From Aeromicrobium sp. Root472D3 (lineage in GTDB: Bacteria; Actinomycetota; Actinomycetes; Propionibacteriales; Nocardioidaceae): a DNA stretch of 64,000 bases. The stretch spans positions 2,594,121 to 2,658,120 of the forward strand of contig NZ_LMET01000001.1 in the NCBI RefSeq assembly GCF_001426485.1. The letters are read 5' to 3'. Below, piece after piece: positions 1 to 11,094 of the stretch. The stretch's first letter is position 1; every line of letters begins with the position of its first letter. The notes beneath the pieces are model-generated. The model was not told the origin of the DNA. It searched no databases and saw only the letters and a list, made by a program, of their open reading frames with translations. Made by a program: the position numbers and the translations under genes.

Positions 1-623
1 CACGCCAGGAGCGACTCGTGGGCACCCAGGCGCGTCAGGAGCGCACCGATGGCCTCGCCGTCACGGATGACGACGCGGTCGATGCCACGCACCTCACGCG
101 CCTTGGCGCTGATGCCGACCCGCCGTGCGGCGCCGACGAGCGCGAGGGCGGCCTCGGGGCTCGGGCAGCTGACCTCGAGGGCCGACGAGCGTCCGGGCTC
201 GGTCAGCGAGCCGTGCGCCAGGAACGATCCGCGCCAAGCCGCGACGGCGTCGCACGACGAGCCCGAGACCACCTGCGGCGGGAGACCGCGGATGGGACGT
301 CCGCTGCCGTCGATCAGCCCGGTCTGACGGGCGAGGGCCTCGCCGTCCTTCGAGACCCGGACGACGTAGTGGGTGTCCTTGCGGATGCCGGCGTTCTGCA
401 TCACGAGGATCTCGCTGTCGTGGCCGTAGATCTCGGCGATGTCCTTGCGCAGGCGACGCGCGGCCGCTCCGGTGTCGAGCTCGGCCTCGACCACGATGCG
501 TCCCGACACGATGTGCAGGCCGCCCGAGAAGCGCAGGATCGAGGACACCTCGGCCTTGCGGCAGCACGACTTCGTGATGGTGGTGCTCGCGAGTTCCGCC
601 TTGACCTGGGCCGTCATCGCCAT
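1..623 (-). CDS. whiA: DNA-binding protein WhiA, partial (C-terminus beyond window)
   Basis: WhiA is a bacterial relative of LAGLIDADG homing endonucleases with a C-terminal helix-turn-helix; in Streptomyces it controls sporulation-specific septation together with WhiB. The 207 visible residues begin [11 protein letters not shown] and include the N-terminal [21 protein letters not shown] block, then [22 protein letters not shown] and the LAGLIDADG-like core with [18 protein letters not shown]. The helix-turn-helix lies past the window edge (the family is about 325 residues). The start is the ATG at 623, with AGGGG 9 bases upstream. It is the last gene of the uvrC-rapZ-yvcK-whiA order conserved in Gram-positive bacteria. 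A TAGGGT hexamer over the yvcK stop codon could give it its own promoter. Confidence 0.95.
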   Translation of the reverse strand, partial: MAMTAQVKAELASTTITKSCCRKAEVSSILRFSGGLHIVSGRIVVEAELDTGAAARRLRKDIAEIYGHDSEILVMQNAGIRKDTHYVVRVSKDGEALARQTGLIDGSGRPIRGLPPQVVSGSSCDAVAAWRGSFLAHGSLTEPGRSSALEVSCPSPEAALALVGAARRVGISAKAREVRGIDRVVIRDGEAIGALLTRLGAHESLLA

Positions 624-699
624 GCAGAAGTTCCCCTACCGAGTCGTCGTCGTCAGGCGTCCGGTCGTGCCGAGACCGCCTGAACGGATCGTGGACACC

Positions 700-1680
700 C
701 TACGCCTGTCGCATGACGTGGCCGAATGCGGCCGCAAGACGTGCGGGGTCGTGCTGGTCGGAGTCGGGGCCCGTCGCCAGGTCGGAGACGAACAGCCGCG
801 CGCCGAGTGCGTGGGCCGTCGCCTCGAGGGTTCCGCGGTCGTCGACCAGGCTCGTGTCGGCGATGACGGCGTCGAGTCGCAGCTCGGGCGCGTGGGCCGC
901 CAGGACGTCGAGGTGGTCGGTGGGGCTCAGCCCCTCGGTCTCGCCGTGCTGCTCGGTCAGGTTGAGCACGAGCGCCCGCCTGGCCGGCGTCGAGATGAGG
1001 ACGTCGCGCAGCCCCGGCACCAGCAGCGTCGGCATGATGCTCGTGAACCACGACCCCGGGCCGACGACGACCCAGTCGGCCGCCTCGACGGCCCGCACGG
1101 CCTCGGGGCATGCCGGCGGGTCGCTGGGGTCGAGCCGCACCGAGATGACCTGGCCGTCGGTCGACGCGACCTCGACCTGGCCGCGGACGACCGTCAGCCG
1201 GTCGGGCGCCGACCGCAGGTGCACGTCGGCCTCGATGTCGAGCGGCACGTCGGCCATCGGCAGCACGCGTCCCTGCGCGCCGAGGAGGTCGCCGACCAGG
1301 TCGAGCCCGGCGACCTGGTCGCCGAGCTGGTCCCAGATCGCGGCGATCAGCAGGTTGCCGACCGCGTGACCGTCGAGCGGGCCGTCGCTGGAGAAGCGGT
1401 GCTGCAGGATGCCGGCCCACGTGCGCCCCCACTCGTCGTCGCCGCACAGCGCCGCCAGCGCCATGCGCAGGTCGCCGGGCGGCAGGCCGCCGAGCTCCTG
1501 GCGCAGACGTCCCGACGAGCCGCCGTTGTCGGCGACCGTGACGACCCCGGTCAGCTCGGTCGTCAGCCGGCGCAGCGCCGACAGGCTCGCCGCGAGACCG
1601 TGCCCTCCCCCGAGCGAGACGACCCGCAGGTCGCCCTCGAAGCGTTCGGGCCTCTCGGGGCGGGCGGGGCGCGCGATCAC
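700..1680 (-). CDS. yvcK: Gluconeogenesis factor YvcK/CofD-like protein
   Basis: YvcK-family protein of 326 residues. In Bacillus and mycobacteria (CuvA) it binds UDP-sugars and is needed for cell-wall homeostasis during gluconeogenic growth; it resembles CofD but is not the F420 enzyme. The glycine-rich nucleotide loop SLGGGHGLAASL sits at residues 22-33, followed by VTVADNGGSSGRLR and, later, the family motif VVGPGSWFTSIMPTLLVPGL. The start is a GTG at 1680 whose GTGA overlaps the rapZ stop, indicating translational coupling. An open frame continues far upstream inside rapZ and uvrC, but similarity begins at this GTG. Confidence 0.93.
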   Translation of the reverse strand: MIARPARPERPERFEGDLRVVSLGGGHGLAASLSALRRLTTELTGVVTVADNGGSSGRLRQELGGLPPGDLRMALAALCGDDEWGRTWAGILQHRFSSDGPLDGHAVGNLLIAAIWDQLGDQVAGLDLVGDLLGAQGRVLPMADVPLDIEADVHLRSAPDRLTVVRGQVEVASTDGQVISVRLDPSDPPACPEAVRAVEAADWVVVGPGSWFTSIMPTLLVPGLRDVLISTPARRALVLNLTEQHGETEGLSPTDHLDVLAAHAPELRLDAVIADTSLVDDRGTLEATAHALGARLFVSDLATGPDSDQHDPARLAAAFGHVMRQA

Positions 1681-2537
1681 TCCCGCCCCAGGTCGCGGTG
1701 GACGACCAGGGTGCGGACGCCGCGGGCGCGCAGGCGGTCGGCGAACGCCTCGGACATCGCGACGCTGCGGTGGCGTCCGCCCGTGCAGCCGATCGCGATC
1801 GTCAGGAAGTGCTTGTCCTCGTTGAGGTAGCCGCCCGTGAGCAGCGCGACGAGCTTCTCGTACTGCTCGAGGAACTCCTCGGCCCGCGGCTGACCGAGCA
1901 CGTACTCGCTGACGGGCTGGTCGAGCCCGCTGAGGGGCCGCAGGTCGTCGACCCAGAACGGGTTGGGCAGGAACCGCAGGTCGGCGACCATGTCGGCGTC
2001 GATGGGGATGCCGTACTTGAAGCCGAACGACATGACGGACGCGCGCAGGCCCGAGTCGGCGTCCTCGAAGGCCGCGTTGATGCGCTGGCCCAGCTGGTGG
2101 ACGTTGAGGGTCGTGGTGTCGACGACGATGTCGGCGCGCCCGCGGATGCGGCGCAGGAGCTCGCGCTCGCGGTCGAAGCCGTCCATCAGGCGTCCTTCGC
2201 GGCTGAGCGGGTGCGGCCTGCGGGCCGCCTCCTGCCGGCGCACCAGCACCTCGTCGGACGCCTCGAGGTAGAGGATGCGCGACATCACGCCGACGTCGCG
2301 CAGCGACTCGAGCGCCTCGACCAGTCCCCCGAAGAACTCGCGCGACCGGGCGTCGACCACGACGGCGAGCTTGTCGATGTCGTCGGAGGCGCTGATGGTC
2401 TGGACGGCCCCCGACAGCAGCTCGGGCGGGATGTTGTCGATGACGTAGTAGCCGAGCTTCTCGAGGACCTTCGCGGCCGTCCCGCGTCCGGCACCGGTCA
2501 TGCCCGTCACGATGACGAACTGCCTGAGCTGGGACAT
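1677..2537 (-). CDS. rapZ: RNase adapter / nucleotide-binding protein RapZ (YvcJ)
   Basis: P-loop protein of the RapZ/YvcJ family, 286 residues. In E. coli RapZ delivers the sRNA GlmZ to RNase E in glucosamine-6-phosphate control; its actinobacterial role is not settled. Walker A is GMTGAGRGTAAK at residues 12-23, with Arg in place of the usual Lys and Gly-Thr instead of Ser-Thr. The family motif YYVIDNIPPELL follows, and the C-terminal conserved block IGCTGGRHRSVAMSE is present. The ATG directly abuts the uvrC TAG with no intergenic base, and the stop overlaps the yvcK GTG, so it is coupled on both sides. Confidence 0.93.
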   Translation of the reverse strand: MSQLRQFVIVTGMTGAGRGTAAKVLEKLGYYVIDNIPPELLSGAVQTISASDDIDKLAVVVDARSREFFGGLVEALESLRDVGVMSRILYLEASDEVLVRRQEAARRPHPLSREGRLMDGFDRERELLRRIRGRADIVVDTTTLNVHQLGQRINAAFEDADSGLRASVMSFGFKYGIPIDADMVADLRFLPNPFWVDDLRPLSGLDQPVSEYVLGQPRAEEFLEQYEKLVALLTGGYLNEDKHFLTIAIGCTGGRHRSVAMSEAFADRLRARGVRTLVVHRDLGRE

Positions 2538-4478
2538 CTAGTCCTCCAAGATCTCGCCGGTCGCGGTGTTGACGGCCGGTGCGGCGTCGCCGGTCGCGAG
2601 CGCCTCCACGATGGATTGTGCCGTAGCCGCGCCGATGCCGGGTACCGTGGCGATCTCCTCGGCGCTGGCCGCCCGCAGCTTCTTGACCGAGCCGAACGAC
2701 TTCAGCAGCGCCTTGCGCCGCGTCGGGCCCAGACCGGCCACGGGATCGAGCACGCTCTCGATCATCGACTTGCTGCGACGCCCGCGGTGGTGGGCGATCG
2801 CGAAGCGGTGCGCCTCGTCGCGCAGGTTCTGCAGCAGGTACAGGCCTTCGCTGTCGCGGGGCAGGATGACCGGGTCGTCGTCGTCGGGCAGCCACACCTC
2901 CTCGAGGCGCTTGGCCAGGCCGACCAGGGCCACGTCGGTGACGTCGAGCGCCTGCATCGCGGCGTGGGCCGCGGCGACCTGCGGCGGTCCGCCGTCGACG
3001 ACGACCAGGGCCGGCGTGTACGCGAAGCGCTTGGGCTTGCCGGTCTCGGGGTCGATGCCCGGCCCGTCGTCGTCGTTGTCCTCGCGCGCCTTGAGCAGCG
3101 CGGTGAAGCGACGCGTGATGACCTCGTGCATCGCGGCGACGTCGCTCTGCCCCTCGTTGCGGATCGTGAACCGCCGGTACTCGGACTTGCGGGGCAGCCC
3201 GTCCTCGAAGACGACCATCGACGCGACGGTCTCGGTGGCACCCAGGTTGGAGATGTCGTAGCACTCGATGCGCAGCGGAGCGGTCTGCAGGTCGAGCGCC
3301 GCCTGGATCTCCTCGAGCGCGAGGCTGCGGGCCGTCAGGTCGGACGACCGCTTCATCTTGTGGCGCATGAGCGACTGCTTGGCGTTCTGCTCGACGGTCT
3401 GCATCAGGGCGCGCTTGTCGCCGCGCTGCGGGACGCGGATCGTGACGGGCCCCTCGCGCCGCTCGCTGAGCAGGGCCGTGACGGTCGCCGAGTCGGCCGG
3501 CATCGCCGGCACCAGCACCTCGCGCGGCACGGCGGACGCCGAGGCGTCCTGGTAGAGCGTCATGAGGGCGCGCTGCACGAGCTCGGGGAACTCGGCCTCG
3601 TCGGCCTTCTCAGCGACCCAGCCGCGCTGGCCGCGGATGCGTCCGCCGCGCACGGAGAAGATCTGCACCGCGATCTCGAGCGGGTCGTCGACGAAGCCCA
3701 GGACGTCGGCGTCGGTGCCGTCGCCGAGGACGACGGTCTGCTTCTCGAGCACCCGGCGCAGGGCGCCGAGGTCGTCGCGCAGCTTGGCCGCGAGCTCGTA
3801 CTCCTCGCGTCCGGACGCCTCGAGCATCTTGGTCTCGATGCGCTTGGTGAACCCGGACGTCTGGCCGCCCATGAACGCCAGGAAGTCGTTGACGATCGCA
3901 CGGTGCTGGTCGGGGCTGACCCGTCCGACGCACGGGGCGGCGCACTTGCCGATGTCGCCCAGCAGGCACGGGCGGCCGATCGCCTTCGACCGCCGGAACA
4001 CCCCCGCCGAGCACGAGCGCATCGGGAACACCCGCAGCAGCGTGTCGACGGTGTCGCGGATGGCCCACGCGTGGCCGTAGGGGCCGAAGTAGCGGACGCC
4101 CTTGCGCTGCGCCCCCCGCATGACGGTGACCCGCGGGAACTCCTCGCCGACCGTGACGGCCAGCCACGGGTACGACTTGTCGTCGCGGTACTTGACGTTG
4201 AAGCGCGGGTCGAACTCCTTGATCCAGGAGTACTCCAGCGCCAGGGCCTCGACCTCGGTGCTGACGACCGTCCACTCCACCGAGCTCGCGGTGCGCACCA
4301 TCTGCTGCGTGCGGGGGTGCAGGTTGGAGATGTCCTGGAAGTACGAGCTGAGGCGGGGACGCAGCGACTTGGCCTTGCCGACGTAGACCACGCGTCGTTC
4401 GGCGTCGCGGAACTTGTAGACGCCCGGCTCCGTGGGGATCTCCCCCGGAGCCGGACGGTACGTCGTCGGATCTGCCAC
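2538..4478 (-). CDS. uvrC: Excinuclease ABC subunit UvrC
   Basis: UvrC makes both incisions during nucleotide excision repair, acting on the UvrB-DNA complex. The 646 residues show an N-terminal GIY-YIG nuclease domain (about 14-95, with [14 protein letters not shown]), a UVR motif near 205-245 ([19 protein letters not shown]), an RNase-H-like nuclease domain ([22 protein letters not shown] and [10 protein letters not shown]) and C-terminal tandem helix-hairpin-helix ([19 protein letters not shown] and [16 protein letters not shown]). The start is a GTG at 4478, 9 bases below the uvrA stop. Co-transcription with uvrA is expected from the spacing. Confidence 0.97.
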   Translation of the reverse strand: MADPTTYRPAPGEIPTEPGVYKFRDAERRVVYVGKAKSLRPRLSSYFQDISNLHPRTQQMVRTASSVEWTVVSTEVEALALEYSWIKEFDPRFNVKYRDDKSYPWLAVTVGEEFPRVTVMRGAQRKGVRYFGPYGHAWAIRDTVDTLLRVFPMRSCSAGVFRRSKAIGRPCLLGDIGKCAAPCVGRVSPDQHRAIVNDFLAFMGGQTSGFTKRIETKMLEASGREEYELAAKLRDDLGALRRVLEKQTVVLGDGTDADVLGFVDDPLEIAVQIFSVRGGRIRGQRGWVAEKADEAEFPELVQRALMTLYQDASASAVPREVLVPAMPADSATVTALLSERREGPVTIRVPQRGDKRALMQTVEQNAKQSLMRHKMKRSSDLTARSLALEEIQAALDLQTAPLRIECYDISNLGATETVASMVVFEDGLPRKSEYRRFTIRNEGQSDVAAMHEVITRRFTALLKAREDNDDDGPGIDPETGKPKRFAYTPALVVVDGGPPQVAAAHAAMQALDVTDVALVGLAKRLEEVWLPDDDDPVILPRDSEGLYLLQNLRDEAHRFAIAHHRGRRSKSMIESVLDPVAGLGPTRRKALLKSFGSVKKLRAASAEEIATVPGIGAATAQSIVEALATGDAAPAVNTATGEILED

Positions 4479-4487
4479 CGAGCCGGC

Positions 4488-7382
<2,895 letters not shown>

Positions 7383-7409
7383 TGGCTCCCCTGAAAAGTT
7401 GTGGATGCA

Positions 7410-7425
7410 GGGCAGAGTTCTGCCC
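7410..7425. promoter_or_regulatory. Inverted repeat in the uvrA/metallo-hydrolase divergent intergenic region
   Basis: The arms GGGCAG and CTGCCC flank AGTT, 28 bases upstream of the uvrA GTG in the 160-bp gap shared with the divergent hydrolase gene. It could be an operator or a small leader hairpin. It does not match the GAAC-N4-GTTC LexA core. Confidence 0.3.
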
Positions 7426-7542
7426 TCGGTCATGGTAACGACGGCCCCCGACAGTTTCTTTCCGCGGAGCGGGTCGGGCTTCTCACACGTCCCCCGGTTG
7501 CGGCGGCGGCGCGGCGCCGCGTGCTCTGGCAGGCTGTGACCC

Positions 7543-8196
7543 ATGACCTACACCGGAGAAGTCGAGGTCGGCGGTCCCGCCGACGTGCAGTCCGCGGGCG
7601 ACCTGCAGATCACCAAGGTCGCCGTCGGCGAGATGAACAACAACGCGTACCTGCTGCGGTGCACGCTGACCGGCGAGCAGGTGCTGGTGGACGCCGCCAA
7701 CGAGGCCGACCGTCTGCTCGAGCTGGTCGGCGGCGACGGCCTGGCCCGCGTCGTCACGACCCACCGCCACGGCGACCACTGGCAGGCCCTCGAGACCGTG
7801 GTCGAGCGCACCGGCGCCGAGACCGTCGCCGGCGAGCGCGACGCCGACGAGCTGCCCGTGCCCGTCGACGTCCGCGTGCAGACCGGCGCGCGGGTGCGCG
7901 TCGGGTCGTGCGAGCTCGAGGTCGTCGAGATCGTCGGCCACACCCCCGGCTCGATCGCCCTCGCGTACGACGACCCCGACGGCATCGTGCACCTCTTCAC
8001 GGGCGACTCGCTGTTCCCCGGCGGCGTCGGCAAGACCTGGTCGCCCGAGGACTTCGCGACGCTGGTCGACGAGGTCGAGTCCAAGATCTTCGGCGCCTAC
8101 CCCGACGACACCCGCGTGTACCCGGGCCACGGGCACGACACGACGCTCGGCGTCGAGCGTCCGCACCTCGCGGAGTGGCGCTCCCGCGGGTGGTGA
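7543..8196 (+). CDS. MBL-fold metallo-hydrolase (glyoxalase II-like)
   Basis: A 217-residue metallo-beta-lactamase-fold hydrolase. The metal ligands are recognisable: HRHGDH near residue 75, a histidine in GHTPGSIAL, the aspartate in [14 protein letters not shown] and the C-terminal YPGHGHDT. This pattern fits glyoxalase II-like thioester hydrolases, but the substrate cannot be told. A hydrolase of this kind next to uvrA recurs in actinobacteria (Rv1637c/Rv1638 in M. tuberculosis, from memory). The ATG at 7543 lies 7 bases after CAGGCT, a poor -10 hexamer that would give a leaderless transcript. A DUF1232 gene follows after 10 bases. Confidence 0.88.
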   Translation: MTYTGEVEVGGPADVQSAGDLQITKVAVGEMNNNAYLLRCTLTGEQVLVDAANEADRLLELVGGDGLARVVTTHRHGDHWQALETVVERTGAETVAGERDADELPVPVDVRVQTGARVRVGSCELEVVEIVGHTPGSIALAYDDPDGIVHLFTGDSLFPGGVGKTWSPEDFATLVDEVESKIFGAYPDDTRVYPGHGHDTTLGVERPHLAEWRSRGW

Positions 8197-8206
8197 CGGC
8201 GGTCCC

Positions 8207-8635
8207 GTGAGCGGGTGGTGGCAGGTGCTGCCGGCCCTCGCGGCCGCCATCGCCGTGACGTGGGCGGTGCTGGTCGCGACGCTCTACGTGGTCGGACGAC
8301 GCCACGACGACCCAGTGCGGCTGCGCGACGCGCTGCGCCTGATGCCCGACCTCGTGCGTCTGCTGCGCCGGCTGGCGTCGGACGCCTCGCTCCCCCGCGG
8401 CGTGCGGCTGCGCGTCGTCCTGCTGGGGCTGTACCTGGCGATGCCGATCGACCTCGTGCCGGACGTGATCCCCGTCGTGGGGTACGTCGACGACGTCCTG
8501 GTCGTGATCCTGGTGCTGCGGTCGGTGACGCGCCGGGCCGGGCCGCAGGCGCTCGACCGGCACTGGCCCGGCACGCGCGAGGGCCTGCGCGCCCTGCGCT
8601 CGCTGGCCGGGCTCGCCCCGGACGCCCCCACATGA
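8207..8635 (+). CDS. DUF1232 (YkvA-type) membrane protein
   Basis: A 142-residue protein with one N-terminal transmembrane helix (about residues 6-30) and the DUF1232 signature in the second half: LRVVLLGLYLAMPIDLVPDVIPVVGYVDDVLVVILVLRSV. DUF1232 proteins are small membrane proteins without an agreed function. The GTG start at 8207 is 10 bases after the hydrolase stop, so the two genes are probably one transcription unit. Confidence 0.82.
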   Translation: MSGWWQVLPALAAAIAVTWAVLVATLYVVGRRHDDPVRLRDALRLMPDLVRLLRRLASDASLPRGVRLRVVLLGLYLAMPIDLVPDVIPVVGYVDDVLVVILVLRSVTRRAGPQALDRHWPGTREGLRALRSLAGLAPDAPT

Positions 8636-8660
8636 CCGCCCGCTGCGCCACACTGGTGCC

Positions 8661-8990
8661 GTGCTGCTCGCCATCGTCCTCGCCGTCCTCGCCGTGCTCG
8701 CCCTGTCGCTGTGGTCGCTGGTGCAGGCCGAGCGCCTGCGGCCCGTCAGGGCCGTGCTCTCGATGGCGGTCGCGATGGTCGCGATCGGCGCGTGGCTGAT
8801 CACGGCGTGCGGTGTCGAGAGTCTCGACGTCGGCTACGGCTACGTCGCCAGCGGCGGGCCGCTGCCGACCCTGATCGTCGCGAGCCGGCCCCAGCTGGTC
8901 GGCGCCGCGCTCGTCTGGGGCGCCTCGATGCTCGTGGCCGGGGTCGTGGGCCGACACCTCACGAGGCGATCCACGCGCACCGCAGACTGA
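8661..8990 (+). CDS. Small hypothetical membrane protein
   Basis: A 109-residue protein with hydrophobic helices at about residues 1-20, 30-50 and 75-97, and a basic tail (RHLTRRSTRTAD). I do not recognise a family. The proposed GTG at 8661 lies 25 bases after the DUF1232 gene; the upstream sequence has no clear ribosome-binding site, so it may be read with its neighbours. Codon use is high-GC like the surroundings, which supports a real gene. Confidence 0.6.
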   Translation: MLLAIVLAVLAVLALSLWSLVQAERLRPVRAVLSMAVAMVAIGAWLITACGVESLDVGYGYVASGGPLPTLIVASRPQLVGAALVWGASMLVAGVVGRHLTRRSTRTAD

Positions 8991-9005
8991 CGGCACGAGC
9001 GGACG

Positions 9006-9287
9006 TCACTGCCGGGGCTTGAGCTTGCTGGCCGGCAGCCACGCGATCTGCGAGGCGTCGCTGTGCCGCTGCGTGCGGCTCGGGACGACGTAGACGACCT
9101 GCGCCTCGTAGCCGTCGGACGTGCGCCGCCAGCCCAGGACGAGCCCCGGGTACTCCTGCGCGACCTGCGTCGTGAGGTTCGAGAGGTTGACCCAGACGTG
9201 GTAGACCGGCGGGGGCTGCGGCACCTCGATCGCGTACGGGTCGGCGGCGGCGAGCGGTCGTCCGTCGATCGAGCCGTTGGGGTTCAC
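9006..9287 (-). CDS. Small conserved-looking protein of unknown function behind a LexA-like box
   Basis: A 93-residue soluble protein starting MNPNGSIDGRPL from a GTG at 9287. The N-terminal half is proline-rich (VPQPPPVYHVWVNL). The C-terminal half reads like a small beta barrel, with LVLGWRRTSDGYEAQVVYVV and the end WLPASKLKPRQ. I cannot assign a family. A GAAC-N4-GTTC element at 9309-9320 lies 21 bases before the start, where LexA would block transcription, suggesting induction by DNA damage. The Shine-Dalgarno is weak (GCGGGG directly before GTG). It is transcribed in the same direction as the small secreted-protein gene upstream. Confidence 0.65.
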   Translation of the reverse strand: MNPNGSIDGRPLAAADPYAIEVPQPPPVYHVWVNLSNLTTQVAQEYPGLVLGWRRTSDGYEAQVVYVVPSRTQRHSDASQIAWLPASKLKPRQ

Positions 9288-9305
9288 CCCCGCAGGATAC
9301 GTCGA

Positions 9306-9323
9306 TTCGAACAGGTGTTCTAG
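9306..9323. promoter_or_regulatory. Candidate LexA (SOS) box
   Basis: The sequence TTCGAACAGGTGTTCTAG contains the GAAC-N4-GTTC core of actinobacterial SOS boxes (consensus TCGAAC-N4-GTTCGA). The left half is perfect; the right half departs only outside GTTC. It overlaps the stop codon of the secreted-protein gene and lies 18 bases upstream of the small gene at 9006-9287. An 8-base core can occur by chance about once in this much DNA, so position is the main argument. Confidence 0.5.
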
Positions 9324-9613
9324 TCCGCCCCCGACCTCTCCGTCACGGCGCACGGCGAGGTGCTGCCGGTGCACCGAGCCGTGAACCCGTCGGGCAGCCG
9401 GGGCGCGGTCGACGGGGAGGCGAACGGCGGCTCGTCCCGCCACGGCCCCTGCTCGATCGTGACCTCGGGCACGGGCAACGGCGTCGTGGTGCGCGGGAAC
9501 GGCACCACCTCGGCCACCCGCCGGGCATCGGCCACGTCGTCGTCCGAGGCGATCTGCACCCCCGCCCCGACGCACGCGGCCACCGCTGCGGCGGCGAGGA
9601 CGAGACGTCTCAT
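9320..9613 (-). CDS. Small secreted protein of unknown function
   Basis: A 97-residue protein with a signal peptide (MRRLVLAAAAVAACVGAGVQIA) and a proline/threonine-rich mature region (VPFPRTTTPLPVPEV) with two cysteines near the C-terminus (RCTGSTSPCAV) that could form a disulfide. No family is recognised. I use the ATG at 9613, since CAGAAT sits 6 bases ahead as a possible -10 for a leaderless mRNA; a GTG six codons earlier would weaken the signal peptide. It is divergent from the lipoprotein gene at 9687. Confidence 0.55.
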   Translation of the reverse strand: MRRLVLAAAAVAACVGAGVQIASDDDVADARRVAEVVPFPRTTTPLPVPEVTIEQGPWRDEPPFASPSTAPRLPDGFTARCTGSTSPCAVTERSGAD

Positions 9614-9686
9614 GCCCGCATTCTGCCCCACCGCGCCGGCGCTCGTCTCGAGTAGCGGATCGACGCCCAGCGCCTACCGTGGTGGC

Positions 9687-10103
9687 ATGAAGCTCATCGG
9701 CCCGGTCGCGCTCGCCGTCGTGCTCGCCGTCGCGCCGGCGGCCTGCAGCGGCTCGTCCGACTCGTCCGACGGCGGCACGCCCCGGCTCTCGGCCGCCGAG
9801 GCGATGGACGCCACCTGCACCGAGGTGCGGGCCGGCATCGACGAGTTCAACCGCGAGGACTACGCCGGGACCGTCGAGCACTTCGCCAAGGCCAAGGTGC
9901 CGGCGAAGGTCTACGCCAAGGTCAACGAGGAGCCGGAGGCCGACGCCCTGCTCGACGCCGTCGAGTACTACGCGAACCTCGCCCCGGAGAACTATCCCGA
10001 GGCCGCGCGCAGCTCGGAGAGCTTCGCCCGCAACAAGGTCATCACCCTCGAGCAGTGCGCCTCGGACGAGCCGATCGACGCGACGCCCGGCACCCCCGTC
10101 TAG
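9687..10103 (+). CDS. Putative lipoprotein
   Basis: A 138-residue protein with a type II signal peptide: MKLIGPVALAVVLAVAPAAC-S, the cysteine being near residue 20 and followed by a Gly/Ser/Asp-rich linker. The mature domain is helical and charged (CTEVRAGIDEFNREDYAGTVEHFAKAKVPAKVYAK). I do not recognise its family. The ATG lies 6 bases after a TACCGT hexamer, which indicates a leaderless transcript. Its TAG interlocks with the stop of the convergent membrane-protein gene (shared CTAG). Confidence 0.75.
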   Translation: MKLIGPVALAVVLAVAPAACSGSSDSSDGGTPRLSAAEAMDATCTEVRAGIDEFNREDYAGTVEHFAKAKVPAKVYAKVNEEPEADALLDAVEYYANLAPENYPEAARSSESFARNKVITLEQCASDEPIDATPGTPV

Positions 10104-11092
10104 GACGACTCGCGGGTCAGCGACACGTACACCGCGTTGACGGCCACGGCCTGCTCGAGCTCGGTCGAGACGCCGGCGAAGAACTGCGACCGGTAGGTCT
10201 CGTCGGTCACGGCGTAGACCGTGAAGTAGAGGCCCGCGAACGCCGAGAGGAACACCGAGACCTGCCACAGGTCGTTGGTGACGGGGATCAACCGCCCGAG
10301 CGACGACGGCAGCCGGGTGACGGGCTCCCCCGTCCAGGCCTCGACCGTCGAGTCGGGGATCGTCAGCGAGCCGAACACGACGAAGAACGCGAACAGGCCG
10401 AGGCTCAGCAGCAGCACCTGGACCGCCTGGTTGAATAGCAGCACCAGGACGAGGTTGGCCCGCGCGAACCGGGGCAGGTCGGGCGGAACCGCGGCCACGA
10501 GGCGCGACGCCTCCTCGGCCGGCGTGCCCGCGCAGCACTCGACGACGCGCGGCCCGACGACCTCGCGCTCGACCTCGCGCACCTCCTCCGGCAGCCGGAC
10601 GAGCAGGAACACCGCGGCGATGACCGCGAAGAAGCCGACCGCGATCCACAGCACGTGGCGTGGCATCAGCGCCGCGACCTGCCAGACCTCGGCGTTGATG
10701 AACAGGAACGTCACGGCGAGCAGCAGCAGCGGCAGCGCGCGGGTCAGCAGCGGGAACATCAGCCCCAGCGAGCTGAACGTGCGCCGCACGGCCCATCGCA
10801 TCATCGTGCCCATCCGCAGCAGACGACCCGCGAACAGGCCCAGCAGCGCCAGGAAGACCAGCAGGCCGACGGCCGTGCCGAGCGAGCCGCGGTCGGCCCA
10901 GGCCGCGCCGACCAGGAGACCCGCCGCGACCGAGACACCCACGATCAGGACGATGACGGCGACGATGCGCTTGCTCGACAGCCACCCCTCGACGGTGTCG
11001 GCGCGGTCGCCCGTGAAGTACGGCAGGCCGTGGTCGTCGAACCACGCCTCGATGTGCTCGACGGTGCGGGCATCGGGCCGGGGGGCGGGCAC
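10100..11092 (-). CDS. Polytopic membrane protein of unknown function, paired with a P450
   Basis: A 330-residue integral membrane protein. After about 45 soluble residues (HIEAWFDDHGLPYFTGDRAD) come two helices (IVAVIVLIVGVSVAAGLLVGAA and TAVGLLVFLALLGLFAGRLL), then two more (ALPLLLLAVTFLFINAEVW and LWIAVGFFAVIAAVFLLVRLP), a soluble stretch with a CC pair, and a final hydrophobic pair. I do not recognise a named family. The GTG at 11092 lies 2 bases after the P450 stop, so the two are co-transcribed and probably coupled. The end overlaps the lipoprotein stop from the other strand. Confidence 0.78.
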   Translation of the reverse strand: MPAPRPDARTVEHIEAWFDDHGLPYFTGDRADTVEGWLSSKRIVAVIVLIVGVSVAAGLLVGAAWADRGSLGTAVGLLVFLALLGLFAGRLLRMGTMMRWAVRRTFSSLGLMFPLLTRALPLLLLAVTFLFINAEVWQVAALMPRHVLWIAVGFFAVIAAVFLLVRLPEEVREVEREVVGPRVVECCAGTPAEEASRLVAAVPPDLPRFARANLVLVLLFNQAVQVLLLSLGLFAFFVVFGSLTIPDSTVEAWTGEPVTRLPSSLGRLIPVTNDLWQVSVFLSAFAGLYFTVYAVTDETYRSQFFAGVSTELEQAVAVNAVYVSLTRESS

Positions 11093-11094
11093 GG

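Noticed and set aside
7383..7542. LexA box controlling uvrA
   Set aside because: I looked for GAAC-N4-GTTC in the uvrA and uvrB upstream gaps and saw none; the inverted repeat there has different arms.
7383..7544. Longer UvrA beginning 54 codons upstream
   Set aside because: The extra residues ([17 protein letters not shown]...) are not conserved and overlap the divergent promoter; the GTG at 7382 has a good Shine-Dalgarno.
9360..9686. Upstream extension of the lipoprotein frame to 9360
   Set aside because: It would lack a signal peptide and overlaps the opposite-strand secreted protein; the ATG at 9687 gives a proper lipobox and sits 6 bases after a -10 hexamer.
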